Position numbers and translations under genes: made by a program
The notes under the pieces: generated by a model
What the model was told of the DNA's origin: nothing
Seen by the model: only the letters and a program-made list of their open reading frames with translations
Database searches by the model: none
Shown here: positions 26,895 through 36,247 of the stretch, piece after piece
Numbering within the stretch: position 1 is the stretch's first letter
Layout: each line of letters begins with the position of its first letter
Origin: Spirochaetales bacterium
Lineage (GTDB): Bacteria; Spirochaetota; Spirochaetia; Sphaerochaetales; Sphaerochaetaceae
Reading direction: 5' to 3'
DNA: 63,077 bases
NCBI GenBank assembly: GCA_022788185.1
Contig: JALEVV010000028.1
Location: 1 to 63,077, forward strand

Positions 26895-27871
26895 ACCCTA
26901 CCCTTCCTTCTTTTCAGAACCAGCATCAGGAATACCGGCCCTCCTATAAGGGATAGCATTATTCCGACGGGAAGCTCGTAGGGCCTGAACATCATCCTTG
27001 ATGCTATGTCGCAGAGAGTGACGAGCACTGCACCTCCTATTCCTGACAGGGGCAGGAGTAATCTGTTGTCACCTCTCAGGAGGCGTCTTATTCCGTTGGG
27101 AACCAGCAGTCCCACGAAACCGAGAAGACCGGCAAAACTCACGGCAGCCCCTGCCAGGGCAGAGGCCAGCAGCAGGAACACGACTCTCATGACAGAGGCA
27201 TCCAGTCCGAGCGTCCTTGCCTCATCATCCCCGAGGGAAAGCACTTCAAGCTCATTTGAAAGAGTGAAAACCGCCAGTGCGGAGAGTGCGATTATTATGA
27301 CGGCAGGGTAAAGCCTCACGTGGGATATGGAGGAAAAGCCTCCTACCCGGAAGTCCCCGCTCGTCATCGAGGCCTGAGGCACCAGACTCAGAACGGCATC
27401 ACTGAAGGCTCCGAGGATGTAGTTGAGCGACACACCTGCCAGCAGCACGCTCGTCCTGCTGGCCCGGGTCTTTCTGGAAATGACCATGATGGCTAAGGAT
27501 GTCACCATCGCCCCAAGGAAAGCTGATGCAGAGATCATCCATCCGGAAACGGCCCCGAGGGCGGTGGCAAGGGTGACAGCAAAGCCCGCACCGGAATTGA
27601 CTCCTATTATCCCGGGAGCGGCAAGGGAGTTGGCAAGCACGCTCTGTATCACGGCACCGGAAATGGAAAGCGCGAAGCCTGCGGCAATGCAGGCTACGGT
27701 TCTGGGCAGTCTTGAGTACCAGAACACATACCCTGCCACACTTTCAGGTCCGGCCAGAGCGGCATCAAAGAGATCTGAAAGCGGTATGGATACGGCTCCT
27801 GAAACAAGGCTGAGAAAGGCCGAGAGCAGCAGAAGAATTATAGAAGAAATGAGAAGGATCCTGCTTTTCAC
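26891..27871 (-). CDS. FecCD-type ABC importer permease
   Basis: A 326-residue membrane protein with about ten segments. Family landmarks are SRLPRTVACIAAGFALSISG, VLANSLAAPGIIGVNSGAGF and LLGFVGLLVPNGIRRLLRGD. It forms the channel for a metal chelate or corrinoid. It overlaps both neighbours by 4 bases. Confidence 0.93.
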   Translation of the reverse strand: MKSRILLISSIILLLLSAFLSLVSGAVSIPLSDLFDAALAGPESVAGYVFWYSRLPRTVACIAAGFALSISGAVIQSVLANSLAAPGIIGVNSGAGFAVTLATALGAVSGWMISASAFLGAMVTSLAIMVISRKTRASRTSVLLAGVSLNYILGAFSDAVLSLVPQASMTSGDFRVGGFSSISHVRLYPAVIIIALSALAVFTLSNELEVLSLGDDEARTLGLDASVMRVVFLLLASALAGAAVSFAGLLGFVGLLVPNGIRRLLRGDNRLLLPLSGIGGAVLVTLCDIASRMMFRPYELPVGIMLSLIGGPVFLMLVLKRRKGRV

Positions 27872-28776
27872 TCTGAAAGAATCTCCCAGAGTCCCCTGTA
27901 TGCCTCAGCCCAGCGATGGTTAGGCTTCAGGTTGTAAAGGTTCTTGTCCATGAAGTACACATGACCGTTCTTTACCGCGGAAAGCTGTTTCCAGGCAGGA
28001 TGCTCATCGAAGTAGTTGCTGATAAAGACCTTCATGCCTTCCTCATCATCACCGCGCTGGGTGATGAATATGTAATCGGGATCTTCCTGAAGGATGTACT
28101 CGATGCTGAGGTTCTCCAGAAGTCCGGCCTCAGAGTCGGCGAGGTTCACGCACCCCAGATCCCTGAGCATTGCCCCCATTACGCTGCCGTCACTGTTCTT
28201 TGCCTTGAGATAGGCAGTGGAAGCAAGCATTGACAGAACCTTGGGACTGTCGGTACGCTTCTTCTCAAGAAGCTTATCAATTTCCTTCTTAACGCTCTCC
28301 CCATACTTTTCATACAGGTCCTTCCGACCGGTGATGTCGGTGAGAATGCCGAGAAGACGCAGGTAATCATCAAAGTCGTAGACCTCGAAGTACGCGGAGG
28401 GAATGCCCATGCTGTCAAAAGTATCCTTCCACGATATCTGCTGATTGTTATTGGGACTTGCCAGGATGAAATCAGGCTCGGAAGCAAGCAGGGCCTCCAG
28501 GGAAAGCTTTGAGATGGTCCCCAGATTAACGGTATCAGCGGAAAGGTGCATGTCCAGGTCCTCCCAGCAATCATCAGGGCAGGCCACGACCTCTCCTCCG
28601 GCCAGAGTCCAGATCTCGGCGACGCTGCTTATCAGGGCGGCAGTGCGCTTAGGCTCACTCACCGTGACGGTGCGTGAAAGATCATCCGTGAATGTGACTC
28701 CCGATACCGGCTCCTCCTTTCTTGCGCAGGAGGAGAGAATCAGGAGTGTTAAGAGAAAAAATAAAATCTTTTTCAT
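27868..28776 (-). CDS. FecB/BtuF-like substrate-binding lipoprotein
   Basis: A 302-residue lipoprotein (LLILSSCARKEE) with the helical-backbone fold of iron-chelate/cobalamin binding proteins: VTFTDDLSRTVTVSEPKRTA, LGTISKLSLEALLASEPDFI, YILQEDPDYIFI, AVKNGHVYFMD. It captures the substrate outside the membrane. It is the first gene of the importer operon and is preceded by a 108-base leader with alternative pairings, whose last arm covers the weak ribosome site (AGGTG), so translation may be switched. Confidence 0.88.
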   Translation of the reverse strand: MKKILFFLLTLLILSSCARKEEPVSGVTFTDDLSRTVTVSEPKRTAALISSVAEIWTLAGGEVVACPDDCWEDLDMHLSADTVNLGTISKLSLEALLASEPDFILASPNNNQQISWKDTFDSMGIPSAYFEVYDFDDYLRLLGILTDITGRKDLYEKYGESVKKEIDKLLEKKRTDSPKVLSMLASTAYLKAKNSDGSVMGAMLRDLGCVNLADSEAGLLENLSIEYILQEDPDYIFITQRGDDEEGMKVFISNYFDEHPAWKQLSAVKNGHVYFMDKNLYNLKPNHRWAEAYRGLWEILSE

Positions 28777-28884
28777 GAAAACACCTGAGAATGGCTATTT
28801 GACACATTTTTCCTGAGAGGTGCTTTCAAAGCCCTTTTTCTGTCACATGCAGTCTGGCAGCAGACTCTCAGGTGTTTCGTTATG
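28777..28884 (-). promoter_or_regulatory. Structured leader RNA, candidate riboswitch of the importer operon
   Basis: Read on the minus strand, the leader is closed by a perfect 12-bp stem: AAACACCTGAGA (28877-28866) with TCTCAGGTGTTT (28790-28779). Inside are a hairpin AGTCT/AGACT with a 6-base loop (28851-28866), a TGACA/TGTCA pairing and a small GCTTT/AAGC hairpin. A competing 8-bp helix pairs CCTGAGAG (28872-28865) with CTCTCAGG (28819-28812). The 3' arm of the closing stem overlaps the ribosome site of the binding-protein gene. No B12 box or other class signature that I know is present. Confidence 0.5.
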
Positions 28885-31440
28885 TCAGCAGGTTGCCCCG
28901 CCCTTTACATTCTTATTCAGAATCGCTTCTTTGTCCACAGTACTGTTAAGAAGTTTGTCATTGACGTAATCGAAGCCGAGACGTGCGACGGTGTCGGCAA
29001 AGCGTTCACCGGTCTTACCCTCATCCCTGAAGAGAAGGATGGCCTTTTCAACCACATCCATCACCTCTTCCTCGCTGGTCAGGATGCGGGTAAGGGGAAG
29101 GCCGTGGGCAATCTTCTTGCCCCAGCGTCCGCCGATGTAGATCCTGTAGCCGGGAACGTACTCGGTTGCGACACCGAAAGGACACCTGCCCTTACATCTG
29201 GAACAGTTGTTACACTCATCGGGACTGACGCTGAGTTTACCGTCCACGAGCTTCGCAATCTTGATGGGACAGCTGTTCACGACCTGACAGGTGCGGCAGC
29301 CGCGGCACTTTGAAAGGTCGAAAACGGGCACGTTCTGTCCAACGATGCCGAGGTCATTGAGATTCGGCTTGACACAGTTATTGGGACAGCCTCCGACTGC
29401 GATCTTGAACTTGTGAGGAAGCGTTACACCGTGATAACCGACATAGAACCTCTCATGAAGCTTCTCGCTGAGGGCAAAGGTATCGGCAAGGCCGTACTGA
29501 CAGGTGGTTCCCTTACAGGAGACGACGGGTCGCACGAGACTTCCCGTACCGCCGGTCGAGAGACCGCGCTCATTGACGTAGTCTATGAGGGGCTGGATGT
29601 TCTCGAACTTGACTCCCTGGATTTCAAGGGTAAGACGGGTCGTCATTGTGATTTCCCCGGAACCGAACTTCACTGCTGCTTCCATGATGGTCTTCTGCTC
29701 ATCCGCCGTGATCTTACCGTTGCGGGTAATGATCCTGACATTGAAGACATCGGGATACCTCTTGTCCTGAAGACAGCCGAGAGCCTTCACCCTTCTTACC
29801 TCTGAAGGAGGAATGGCACCGGTGAACTTCACCTTCACGTCGTTAAGCGAGACGCCGCCTTCAAGGGACTTTGTCCCGGTAAAGCCCATTGCCTTCATGC
29901 GGTTCTGCACGAGGTATGACTTTCTGCCGCGGGCACAGACCAGAAGGAGCTTCTTATCCTTCGGAGTATCCTTAAACACTTCCTCAAGCTTATCGAATGC
30001 GGCGAACTTCGCACCGGGAATCGTGGGTGCGTTATTGACGTCGATGACCTCGTAACCTTCAGCCTTACCGCATGCATATTCGTAAGGCGTGATGCTTTCA
30101 AGCACGCCGTTAATCTTGTTCTCAAGCACATAGCATGCCTGAACCAGCGGATTGATCGCGGTTGAGAAAGGAGGTGCATATGAAAGGTCCATGGAATCAT
30201 AATCCTCAAGACGGGCCTTCATCATGATTCCGGCGACACAGGTATCAACGATCTTATCGACGGCCCCGGGGCCTGCCACCTGGACTCCGAGCACGGCATG
30301 CGTGGTCTTATCGGCAACGAGCTTAATGACGAAGTTTCCCGAACCGGGATAGTAGTGTGCCTTGTCATCAACGACGAGGCTTACGCTTACTGCATCAAAG
30401 CCTTCGTCAAGTGCGGCCATCTCCGTAAGACCTGTGCGGCCAGCATTCAGGCCATCCATCAGCCTGATTACGGCTGTACCGAGGCATCCCCTGTAGGAAA
30501 CATCCTCACCTGAAATGGCACGTGCGGCAATGCGTCCCGTGATGTTTGCGGTTGAACCCATTGCCGAGTACTGTCTCTTACCGGTAAGGGCGTTTCTCAC
30601 AAGCGCGCAGTCACCTGCTGCATAGATGGCAGGTACATTGGTTTTCTGCTTCTCATCAACGAGGATGGTACCCTTCTCAAGTTCAATTCCGGAGCCTTCC
30701 AGGAATGAGGTATTGGGCCTGATGCCGAGGGCAAGCACGACCATCGTGCCTTCGATCGTGCCCTGAACGGTCCTGACGCCTGTTACCTTACCCTCTCCGA
30801 GGATTTCCTCAAGAGGACTGTTAAGTATGGTCCTGATACCGGCCTTGGTCAGCTGCTTTCGCAGATAGGAGGCCATATCGGGATCGAAGAGACCGGGAAG
30901 CACCTGATCAGCCTTATCGATTACGGTCACGTCCACACCGGCAGCCTTAAGATTCTCGGCAGCTTCAAGACCTATGAAGGAAGCACCCGCGACGATGCAT
31001 CTCTTAACACCGTTCTCCTCTGCGTATCTCTTAATTGCAACGGCATCATCCACGGTGCGGAGCGTGAATACGCCTGAGAGTCCGGTTCCCTTAACAGGGG
31101 GAACAATCGGGGATGCACCCGTGGCTATGACGAGACGGTCATATGATTCACATGTACCGTCCGCAAAAGTAACGGTACTGTTTTCGGGATCGACCTTAAC
31201 GGCTTCCATCCCGGTTCTGACCTTTACACCCGTAAGCATTGTAAACTTCTCAGGAGTATTGACGACAAGACTGTCCCTGTCGGCAATCATCCCGCTTATA
31301 TAATATGGAAGGCCACAGCCTGCATATGATATGTCCCTGCCCTTTGTGAAGAGAGAGACCTCATTTGTCCGGTCCTCCCTCATAAGCTTGGCAGCGGTCT
31401 TTGTTCCTGCCGCCACGCCTCCCAAAACGATGATTCTCAT
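28885..31440 (-). CDS. CoA-disulfide reductase / rhodanese / siroheme sulfite-reductase-like / ferredoxin fusion
   Basis: A single 851-residue protein. Residues 1-450 are a flavin disulfide reductase of the CoADR/NADH oxidase class (GGVAAGTKTA FAD motif, active Cys42 in SYAGCGLPYY, GDCAL). Residues about 460-540 are a rhodanese domain (Cys502 in VCARGRKS). Residues about 560-700 are a sulfite/nitrite reductase unit with the four cluster ligands Cys642, Cys647, Cys685 and Cys689 (SCKGTTC and GGCPNNC). Residues 705-760 hold two ferredoxin-type [4Fe-4S] motifs (CRGCRTC...SCP and CNNCSRCKGRCP). It may take NAD(P)H electrons to reduce sulfite, polysulfide or a related sulfur compound. It precedes the FecBCD importer operon. 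Confidence 0.88.
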   Translation of the reverse strand: MRIIVLGGVAAGTKTAAKLMREDRTNEVSLFTKGRDISYAGCGLPYYISGMIADRDSLVVNTPEKFTMLTGVKVRTGMEAVKVDPENSTVTFADGTCESYDRLVIATGASPIVPPVKGTGLSGVFTLRTVDDAVAIKRYAEENGVKRCIVAGASFIGLEAAENLKAAGVDVTVIDKADQVLPGLFDPDMASYLRKQLTKAGIRTILNSPLEEILGEGKVTGVRTVQGTIEGTMVVLALGIRPNTSFLEGSGIELEKGTILVDEKQKTNVPAIYAAGDCALVRNALTGKRQYSAMGSTANITGRIAARAISGEDVSYRGCLGTAVIRLMDGLNAGRTGLTEMAALDEGFDAVSVSLVVDDKAHYYPGSGNFVIKLVADKTTHAVLGVQVAGPGAVDKIVDTCVAGIMMKARLEDYDSMDLSYAPPFSTAINPLVQACYVLENKINGVLESITPYEYACGKAEGYEVIDVNNAPTIPGAKFAAFDKLEEVFKDTPKDKKLLLVCARGRKSYLVQNRMKAMGFTGTKSLEGGVSLNDVKVKFTGAIPPSEVRRVKALGCLQDKRYPDVFNVRIITRNGKITADEQKTIMEAAVKFGSGEITMTTRLTLEIQGVKFENIQPLIDYVNERGLSTGGTGSLVRPVVSCKGTTCQYGLADTFALSEKLHERFYVGYHGVTLPHKFKIAVGGCPNNCVKPNLNDLGIVGQNVPVFDLSKCRGCRTCQVVNSCPIKIAKLVDGKLSVSPDECNNCSRCKGRCPFGVATEYVPGYRIYIGGRWGKKIAHGLPLTRILTSEEEVMDVVEKAILLFRDEGKTGERFADTVARLGFDYVNDKLLNSTVDKEAILNKNVKGGATC

Positions 31441-31498
31441 TTCTGTTTTCCTTTATGAGGACATTATATTTCCATTACCCGCTTTTTTGTAGGGAAAA

Positions 31499-32596
31499 TC
31501 AGATAAGGCCGTCAAGAAAATCAAAGACTGTGACCCAGTAGGCGTTGGCTACCGCATCAGGAGAGTTGAAGATCTCATGGTGGGAGTCGGGACACTTAAC
31601 CACATGGACGTTTGCAGCCTTGGAGGCAAACTCATTCTGTCTGTCATTCCTGACCAGTGAATCGGTTTCAGCCTGGAAAAGCAGGACAGGTATCGTGACC
31701 TTTTCAGCCTCTTCCTTCCTCACCATCTTTTCCGTGGCCTTCAGTGCGGAATTCAGCCACGACCACGTGGCACCGTAAGTCTGATGGTACTCATTCTCTG
31801 TGCGCATTTCAAAGAAGTAGTAGTACCTCGGATAGCTTGTGGCAGGACATCCCGGATCGGAAAATGCTTCAATGGCATCCCAGTCGTAGTGACCGAAGAC
31901 GTAACCCGCACCCTGCCCCAGCACGTTTGCCGAGCCGGAGAGGAACTTGGCTGCCCACTCGGGCACCGCCCCGAGGTTAATGCCTATCATCGGTGATGAG
32001 AGTATTGCGTAATCAAAGACATCGGGGTAAATCTCCAGGAATCTTGTTGCGATTCCTCCTCCCATCGAGTGACCGAAGAGCACGAGGGGATTGTCCCCTG
32101 AGAGCGGAAGCACCACCTCATCCACGAACTGCTTCACATCATTTGTGTACACCTCGAAGTCATCGACGGCCACCTTGGAAAGGTTTCCATCCACCGACTC
32201 ACTCCTCTCGGAGTAACCATGGCCGTAGTGTTCGATCATGTAGACATCGTACCCGGCTCTGGTGAAGTAGTAGATTATCTCGCTGTACTTCCTGATGAAC
32301 TCGGTAAAGCCATGGAGGATCACGACAGAGCCCTTCTCTTCAGGAACATCGAAGTACTCGTAGTATATCCTGTGACCGTCGCGGAGGGCGGAAAGCGTTC
32401 CCGCACTCTTTATGGAGTCAAGACAGGGCTCGACCATGTACTTCATCTGGTCATAATAGTCATCCTCCGGGATGATTTCAAAGTCCTCCCGTGAGATATC
32501 AAAGGGAAGGACATTGGTTGTCTTTCCCTGATAGTCAGTCGTGGAACACGAAACCAAAAGAACACAAAGCAACAGTAAAATAGCAATTCTTTTCAT
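31499..32596 (-). CDS. Alpha/beta-hydrolase lipoprotein (monoacylglycerol-lipase-like)
   Basis: A 365-residue lipoprotein (LLVSCSTTD). The alpha/beta-hydrolase fold shows VVILHGFTEFIRKYSEI, the nucleophile elbow FGHSMGGGIA, an acid in LLFQAETDSLV and the catalytic His in DSHHEIFN. It resembles lysophospholipases and monoglyceride lipases acting at the cell surface. No ribosome site precedes the ATG; instead the terminator of pdxST ends a few bases upstream, which is odd for a gene with such a clear signal peptide. Confidence 0.85.
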   Translation of the reverse strand: MKRIAILLLLCVLLVSCSTTDYQGKTTNVLPFDISREDFEIIPEDDYYDQMKYMVEPCLDSIKSAGTLSALRDGHRIYYEYFDVPEEKGSVVILHGFTEFIRKYSEIIYYFTRAGYDVYMIEHYGHGYSERSESVDGNLSKVAVDDFEVYTNDVKQFVDEVVLPLSGDNPLVLFGHSMGGGIATRFLEIYPDVFDYAILSSPMIGINLGAVPEWAAKFLSGSANVLGQGAGYVFGHYDWDAIEAFSDPGCPATSYPRYYYFFEMRTENEYHQTYGATWSWLNSALKATEKMVRKEEAEKVTIPVLLFQAETDSLVRNDRQNEFASKAANVHVVKCPDSHHEIFNSPDAVANAYWVTVFDFLDGLI

Positions 32597-32601
32597 GTAC
32601 T

Positions 32602-32633
32602 AAAAATAGCCATTCCCGGCAGGAACGGCTATC
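32602..32633 (-). terminator. Terminator after pdxST, immediately before the lipase start
   Basis: On the minus strand the stem ATAGCCGTTCC / GGAATGGCTAT is followed by TTTTTAG. It ends the pdxST transcript 5 bases before the lipase ATG, so lipase expression may rely on read-through. Confidence 0.75.
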
Positions 32634-32659
32634 CTTAGTTAAACACTGTATGCGATCTG

Positions 32660-33217
32660 TTATACAAGTGAGAGGAAGTACTCATGAACTCTGGTGTCGG
32701 CTGTCAGCTCGGGATGGAACGAAAGCCCTATCTGGCATCCGAATCTCACTCCGGTGACATGATCTTCAAAGGAAGAGAGGACCGTAACCCCTTCCCCGAC
32801 ACTCTCGATGTAAGGTGCCCTTATGAAAACCTCCGGGAACTTCCTGATATCACCCACATCGCCGACAGTCTCAAAGGAGCCCAGCTGTCGGCCGTATGCA
32901 TTGCGCTTTACCGTCACAGGCAATGTTCCGAACCAGACATTCTCATCATTTGAGAGCTTTTCGGAAAGCAGTATCAGACCGGCACACGTGGCAAGCACGG
33001 GAACACCTCCACATATAAGCTCATATAAAGGTTCAAACATTCCTGTTTCACGGATTATCTTTCCCTGCACGGTGCTCTCCCCGCCGGGAAGCACAAGACC
33101 GTCAAGGTCCCTTATGTCATGCTGCTGTCTCAGCTCGACAGTTTCGGCGCCAAGGCGCCTGAGGACATCGATATGCTCCTCAAAGGCACCCTGCACTGCA
33201 AGTACGCCGATTCTCAT
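32660..33217 (-). CDS. pdxT: Pyridoxal 5'-phosphate synthase, glutaminase subunit
   Basis: A 185-residue class I glutamine amidotransferase that supplies ammonia to PdxS. It shows [29 protein letters not shown], the nucleophile Cys in VLATCAGLILL and the His-Glu pair in LSFHPELTAD. It overlaps pdxS by one base, giving coupled synthesis of the two subunits of the DXP-independent vitamin B6 pathway. Confidence 0.96.
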   Translation of the reverse strand: MRIGVLAVQGAFEEHIDVLRRLGAETVELRQQHDIRDLDGLVLPGGESTVQGKIIRETGMFEPLYELICGGVPVLATCAGLILLSEKLSNDENVWFGTLPVTVKRNAYGRQLGSFETVGDVGDIRKFPEVFIRAPYIESVGEGVTVLSSFEDHVTGVRFGCQIGLSFHPELTADTRVHEYFLSLV

Positions 33218-34092
33218 CAGATACCCCGCTCTTCCATGATGATTTTGATCTCTGATGGGTTGATTCCGACCATTGCCTCTCCGAGGTCCTCACTGAGCTC
33301 TGCAATGAGCTTTGCATCCCTGAAGTTGGTTACGGCCTGAACGATTGCCCTTGCCCTCTTTGCGGGATCACCTGACTTGAAGATACCGGAACCGACGAAC
33401 ACGCCCTCTGCACCGAGCTGCATCATGAGTGCGGCATCTGCGGGGGTGGCCACACCGCCTGCAGCGAAGTTCACGACGGGAAGGCGTCCGTTCTCATGCA
33501 CATACTGTACGAGGTCATAGGGAACCTGAAGCTGTTTTGCCTCTTCATACAGCTCATCCTCACTCATGGAAACGACACGCCTGATCTGGGCCATCATCTT
33601 CCTCATGTGCCTCACGGCCTGAATTACATCACCTGTTCCCGGCTCACCCTTCGTCCTGATCATCGAAGCCCCTTCATTGATCCTTCTAAGGGCTTCTCCC
33701 AAGTCCCTTGCACCGCAGACAAAGGGAACACGGAAATCACGCTTGTTTATGTGGTAGATATCATCGGCAGGACTCAGGACCTCCGATTCATCGATGTAAT
33801 CGATCTCAATTGCCTCGAGAATCTGAGCTTCAACGAAGTGACCGATGCGGCACTTTGCCATTACGGGAATTGAAACCGCTTCCTGGATTCCCTTAATCAT
33901 CTTAGGATCACTCATCCTTGATACCCCACCGGCTGCCCTGATGTCGGCAGGAATCCTTTCAAGGGCCATTACGGCACATGCACCTGCAGCCTCGGCGATC
34001 TTAGCCTGCTCCGGGGTGGTCACATCCATGATGACTCCGCCCTTCAGCATGCGGGCAAGTCCCTTATTGAGTTCATACTGTTTATTGTCCAT
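33217..34092 (-). CDS. pdxS: Pyridoxal 5'-phosphate synthase, lyase subunit
   Basis: A 291-residue TIM-barrel enzyme that makes PLP from ribose 5-phosphate, glyceraldehyde 3-phosphate and ammonia. Signature segments are [58 protein letters not shown] and [20 protein letters not shown]. It is divergent from a MocR-type regulator (PdxR), the known control arrangement for this pathway in Gram-positive bacteria. Confidence 0.97.
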   Translation of the reverse strand: MDNKQYELNKGLARMLKGGVIMDVTTPEQAKIAEAAGACAVMALERIPADIRAAGGVSRMSDPKMIKGIQEAVSIPVMAKCRIGHFVEAQILEAIEIDYIDESEVLSPADDIYHINKRDFRVPFVCGARDLGEALRRINEGASMIRTKGEPGTGDVIQAVRHMRKMMAQIRRVVSMSEDELYEEAKQLQVPYDLVQYVHENGRLPVVNFAAGGVATPADAALMMQLGAEGVFVGSGIFKSGDPAKRARAIVQAVTNFRDAKLIAELSEDLGEAMVGINPSEIKIIMEERGI

Positions 34093-34124
34093 TTCATCAC
34101 CTCTGATATTGCCATGTTATCAAT

Positions 34125-34176
34125 GATCTGGTAATGGAAAAATAATCAGAATGAGGGTATTATCAGATACCAGATC
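34125..34176. promoter_or_regulatory. Probable PdxR operator between pdxS and pdxR
   Basis: A perfect 9-bp inverted repeat, GATCTGGTA (34125-34133) and TACCAGATC (34168-34176), lies in the divergent region, with a related ATTATCAGATACC element overlapping the right arm. Position and the CTGGT-type core agree with what is known of PdxR sites. Confidence 0.5.
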
Positions 34177-34188
34177 AGGAGAAAAGCT

Positions 34189-35556
34189 GTGCTCACCTAC
34201 ACCTTGAATGATACCGACGGTCCCAAATACCTACAGCTTTCGAAACTAATAAAAGCCGATGTGGAAAGCGGAAAACTGAAAGCCGGCGACCGTCTTCCCT
34301 CCAAGCGTACCTTTGCCCGCAACTCAGGCGTGAGTACCATTACGGTTCAGAATGCATATGACCAGCTGATAAGCGAAGGGTATGTGACTGCCGTTGAAAA
34401 GAAGGGATACTACGTTTCTTCCTTCCGTAAGCCACTGAAAACGGCACCTGTGATAGAGAGCACAGATCTTCCTGAACCCGATCTCCCCGATCTGTCAGGA
34501 AACAGAATGCGGGAGGAAAGCTTTCCATTCTCGATCTGGTCAAAGCTTTTGAGGGAAACACTCAGTACGGACAGGGACAAACTGCTGTCTCCCATCAGGG
34601 CTGAAGGAGTTCCGGAACTCAGAAAAGCAATAGCAGGACATCTCGCATCCTTCAGGGGAATGAGCGTTTCCCCATCCCAGATAGTAATCGGAGCCGGAAC
34701 CGAGTACCTCTACTCTCTCCTGATCCAGCTGCTGGGCAGGGAACTTGTCTATGCGATCGAGGATCCGGGATACGGAAAGCTTTCAAGAATATATGCGGCA
34801 AATGCCATAAAGTACACTAAAGTTCCGCTTGATGAAAAAGGACTCTCTGCAGAACTCCTCTGTTCATCAGGGGCGGATGTGGCCCACATCAGTCCGAACC
34901 ACCACTTCCCCACCGGCATCACAATGCCGCTGGAGCGACGCTATGAGCTGCTGGCCTGGGCGGCTGCAAAGGAGACGAGGTTCATCATTGAGGATGATTA
35001 CGACAGTGAATTCAGGGTATCCAAATCCCCGGTACCGACAATGTATTCCCTGGATGGCAGCGGATCCGTCATATACATGAACACCTTCTCCAAGTCCCTT
35101 GCATCCACGATAAGAATAAGCTATATGGTCCTTCCAGAGACTCTTGGGGACACCTTCCGCAGAGAGCTGTCATTCTATGCATCCACAGTTCCGAGCTTCG
35201 AGCAGTACACTCTTTCCAGATTCATAAGTGAAGGTTACTTCGAAAAACATATCAACCGGATGAGACTGTACTACATCAGACAGCGTCAGGCAGTTATTGA
35301 TGAAATACTGATGAGCCCCCTGAAAGACAGCTGCACGATCATAGAGAACAGCGCCGGACTTCATTTCATCCTCTCCATCAATACTGAAAAAAGCGATGAA
35401 ACAATCAAGTCGGAACTGCTGAAGGAAGGAATAAAAATCACATCCCTTTCCGACTACTCATCAATAAAGGACTCCCATAAATTCATCATCAACTACTCAA
35501 ACCTGGATATGAAAATCCTCAGGAAATCGCTGCTGATTATTTCTGGGATTATCTGA
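34189..35556 (+). CDS. pdxR: MocR-type PLP-responsive regulator of vitamin B6 synthesis
   Basis: A 455-residue fusion of a GntR winged helix (LKAGDRLPSKRTFARNSGVS) and a fold-type I aminotransferase-like domain (FIIEDDYDSEFR; PLP lysine in NTFSKSLAST). In known systems the protein senses PLP and controls pdxST. The start is GTG 34189, seven bases after AGGAG. It is divergent from pdxS with inverted repeats between them, so the name is well supported by context. Confidence 0.9.
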   Translation: MLTYTLNDTDGPKYLQLSKLIKADVESGKLKAGDRLPSKRTFARNSGVSTITVQNAYDQLISEGYVTAVEKKGYYVSSFRKPLKTAPVIESTDLPEPDLPDLSGNRMREESFPFSIWSKLLRETLSTDRDKLLSPIRAEGVPELRKAIAGHLASFRGMSVSPSQIVIGAGTEYLYSLLIQLLGRELVYAIEDPGYGKLSRIYAANAIKYTKVPLDEKGLSAELLCSSGADVAHISPNHHFPTGITMPLERRYELLAWAAAKETRFIIEDDYDSEFRVSKSPVPTMYSLDGSGSVIYMNTFSKSLASTIRISYMVLPETLGDTFRRELSFYASTVPSFEQYTLSRFISEGYFEKHINRMRLYYIRQRQAVIDEILMSPLKDSCTIIENSAGLHFILSINTEKSDETIKSELLKEGIKITSLSDYSSIKDSHKFIINYSNLDMKILRKSLLIISGII

Positions 35557-35614
35557 GGAGAAGAAGATTATAAACGACTCAAACGTTTACAATCTTAATG
35601 CCGGTTATAGCCTG

Positions 35615-36247
35615 TTTTGAGACTAGCAAGTTTTTTCACACTACTCAACCCCAGTCCACGAAGCTTCATTATAAACACCAGTTTGAGACTACCAAGATTT
35701 TACACACTACTCAAACGCTCGAAGCGCTGGAGAATCACATCGACTGTGTTTGAGACTACCAAGATTTTACACACTACTCAAACTCAGTTCGTACTCAGCC
35801 TTGAGCTGCGACAGTTTGAGACTACCAAGATTTTACACACTACTCAAACAAGTGCTGCTTCATCTGATCAACACTGACGGTTTGAGACTACCAAGATTTT
35901 ACACACTACTCAAACTAATGGGATTCAACTATGAGCTGCACGGTGGTTTGAGACTACCAAGATTTTACACACTACTCAAACTTGCTGTCAAACGTGATTC
36001 CGTCAGCAGTACGTTTGAGACTACCAAGATTTTACACACTACTCAAACAGCTGGATCGGGTACTGGAGATCTCCAAGGGTTTGAGACTACCAAGATTTTA
36101 CACACTACTCAAACTTTTGCGGCTTTAAGTGCGCGCTCTACTGTGTTTGAGACTACCAAGATTTTACACACTACTCAAACCATTCTTTACCATCTTCAAT
36201 TCGTCTTTTGGGTTTGAGACTACCAAGATTTTACACACTACTCAAAC
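35615..36247 (-). CRISPR. Type II-A CRISPR array: 10 repeats, 9 spacers
   Basis: Repeats are 36 bp; on the plus strand they begin GTTTGAGACTACC and end CACACTACTCAAAC. They start at 35681, 35748, 35814, 35880, 35946, 36013, 36079, 36145 and 36212, and all nine are identical. A tenth, at 35615-35650, has five mismatches. Spacers are 30-31 bp. The degenerate copy marks the distal end, so the leader end is at 36247, next to csn2, and transcription is leftwards like the cas genes. On that strand the repeat begins GTTTGAGTAGTGTG, the usual crRNA tail form for II-A. No spacer resembles another part of this window by eye. Confidence 0.98.

Noticed and set aside
28777-28884. Cobalamin riboswitch before the FecBCD-type importer
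   Set aside because: The leader is too short and has no B12-box sequence; it is reported instead as an unclassified structured element.
35617-36217. Long open frames through the CRISPR array
   Set aside because: The repeat-plus-spacer period is mostly 66 bases, a multiple of three, which keeps the same frame open; the translated repeats are an artefact, not a protein.
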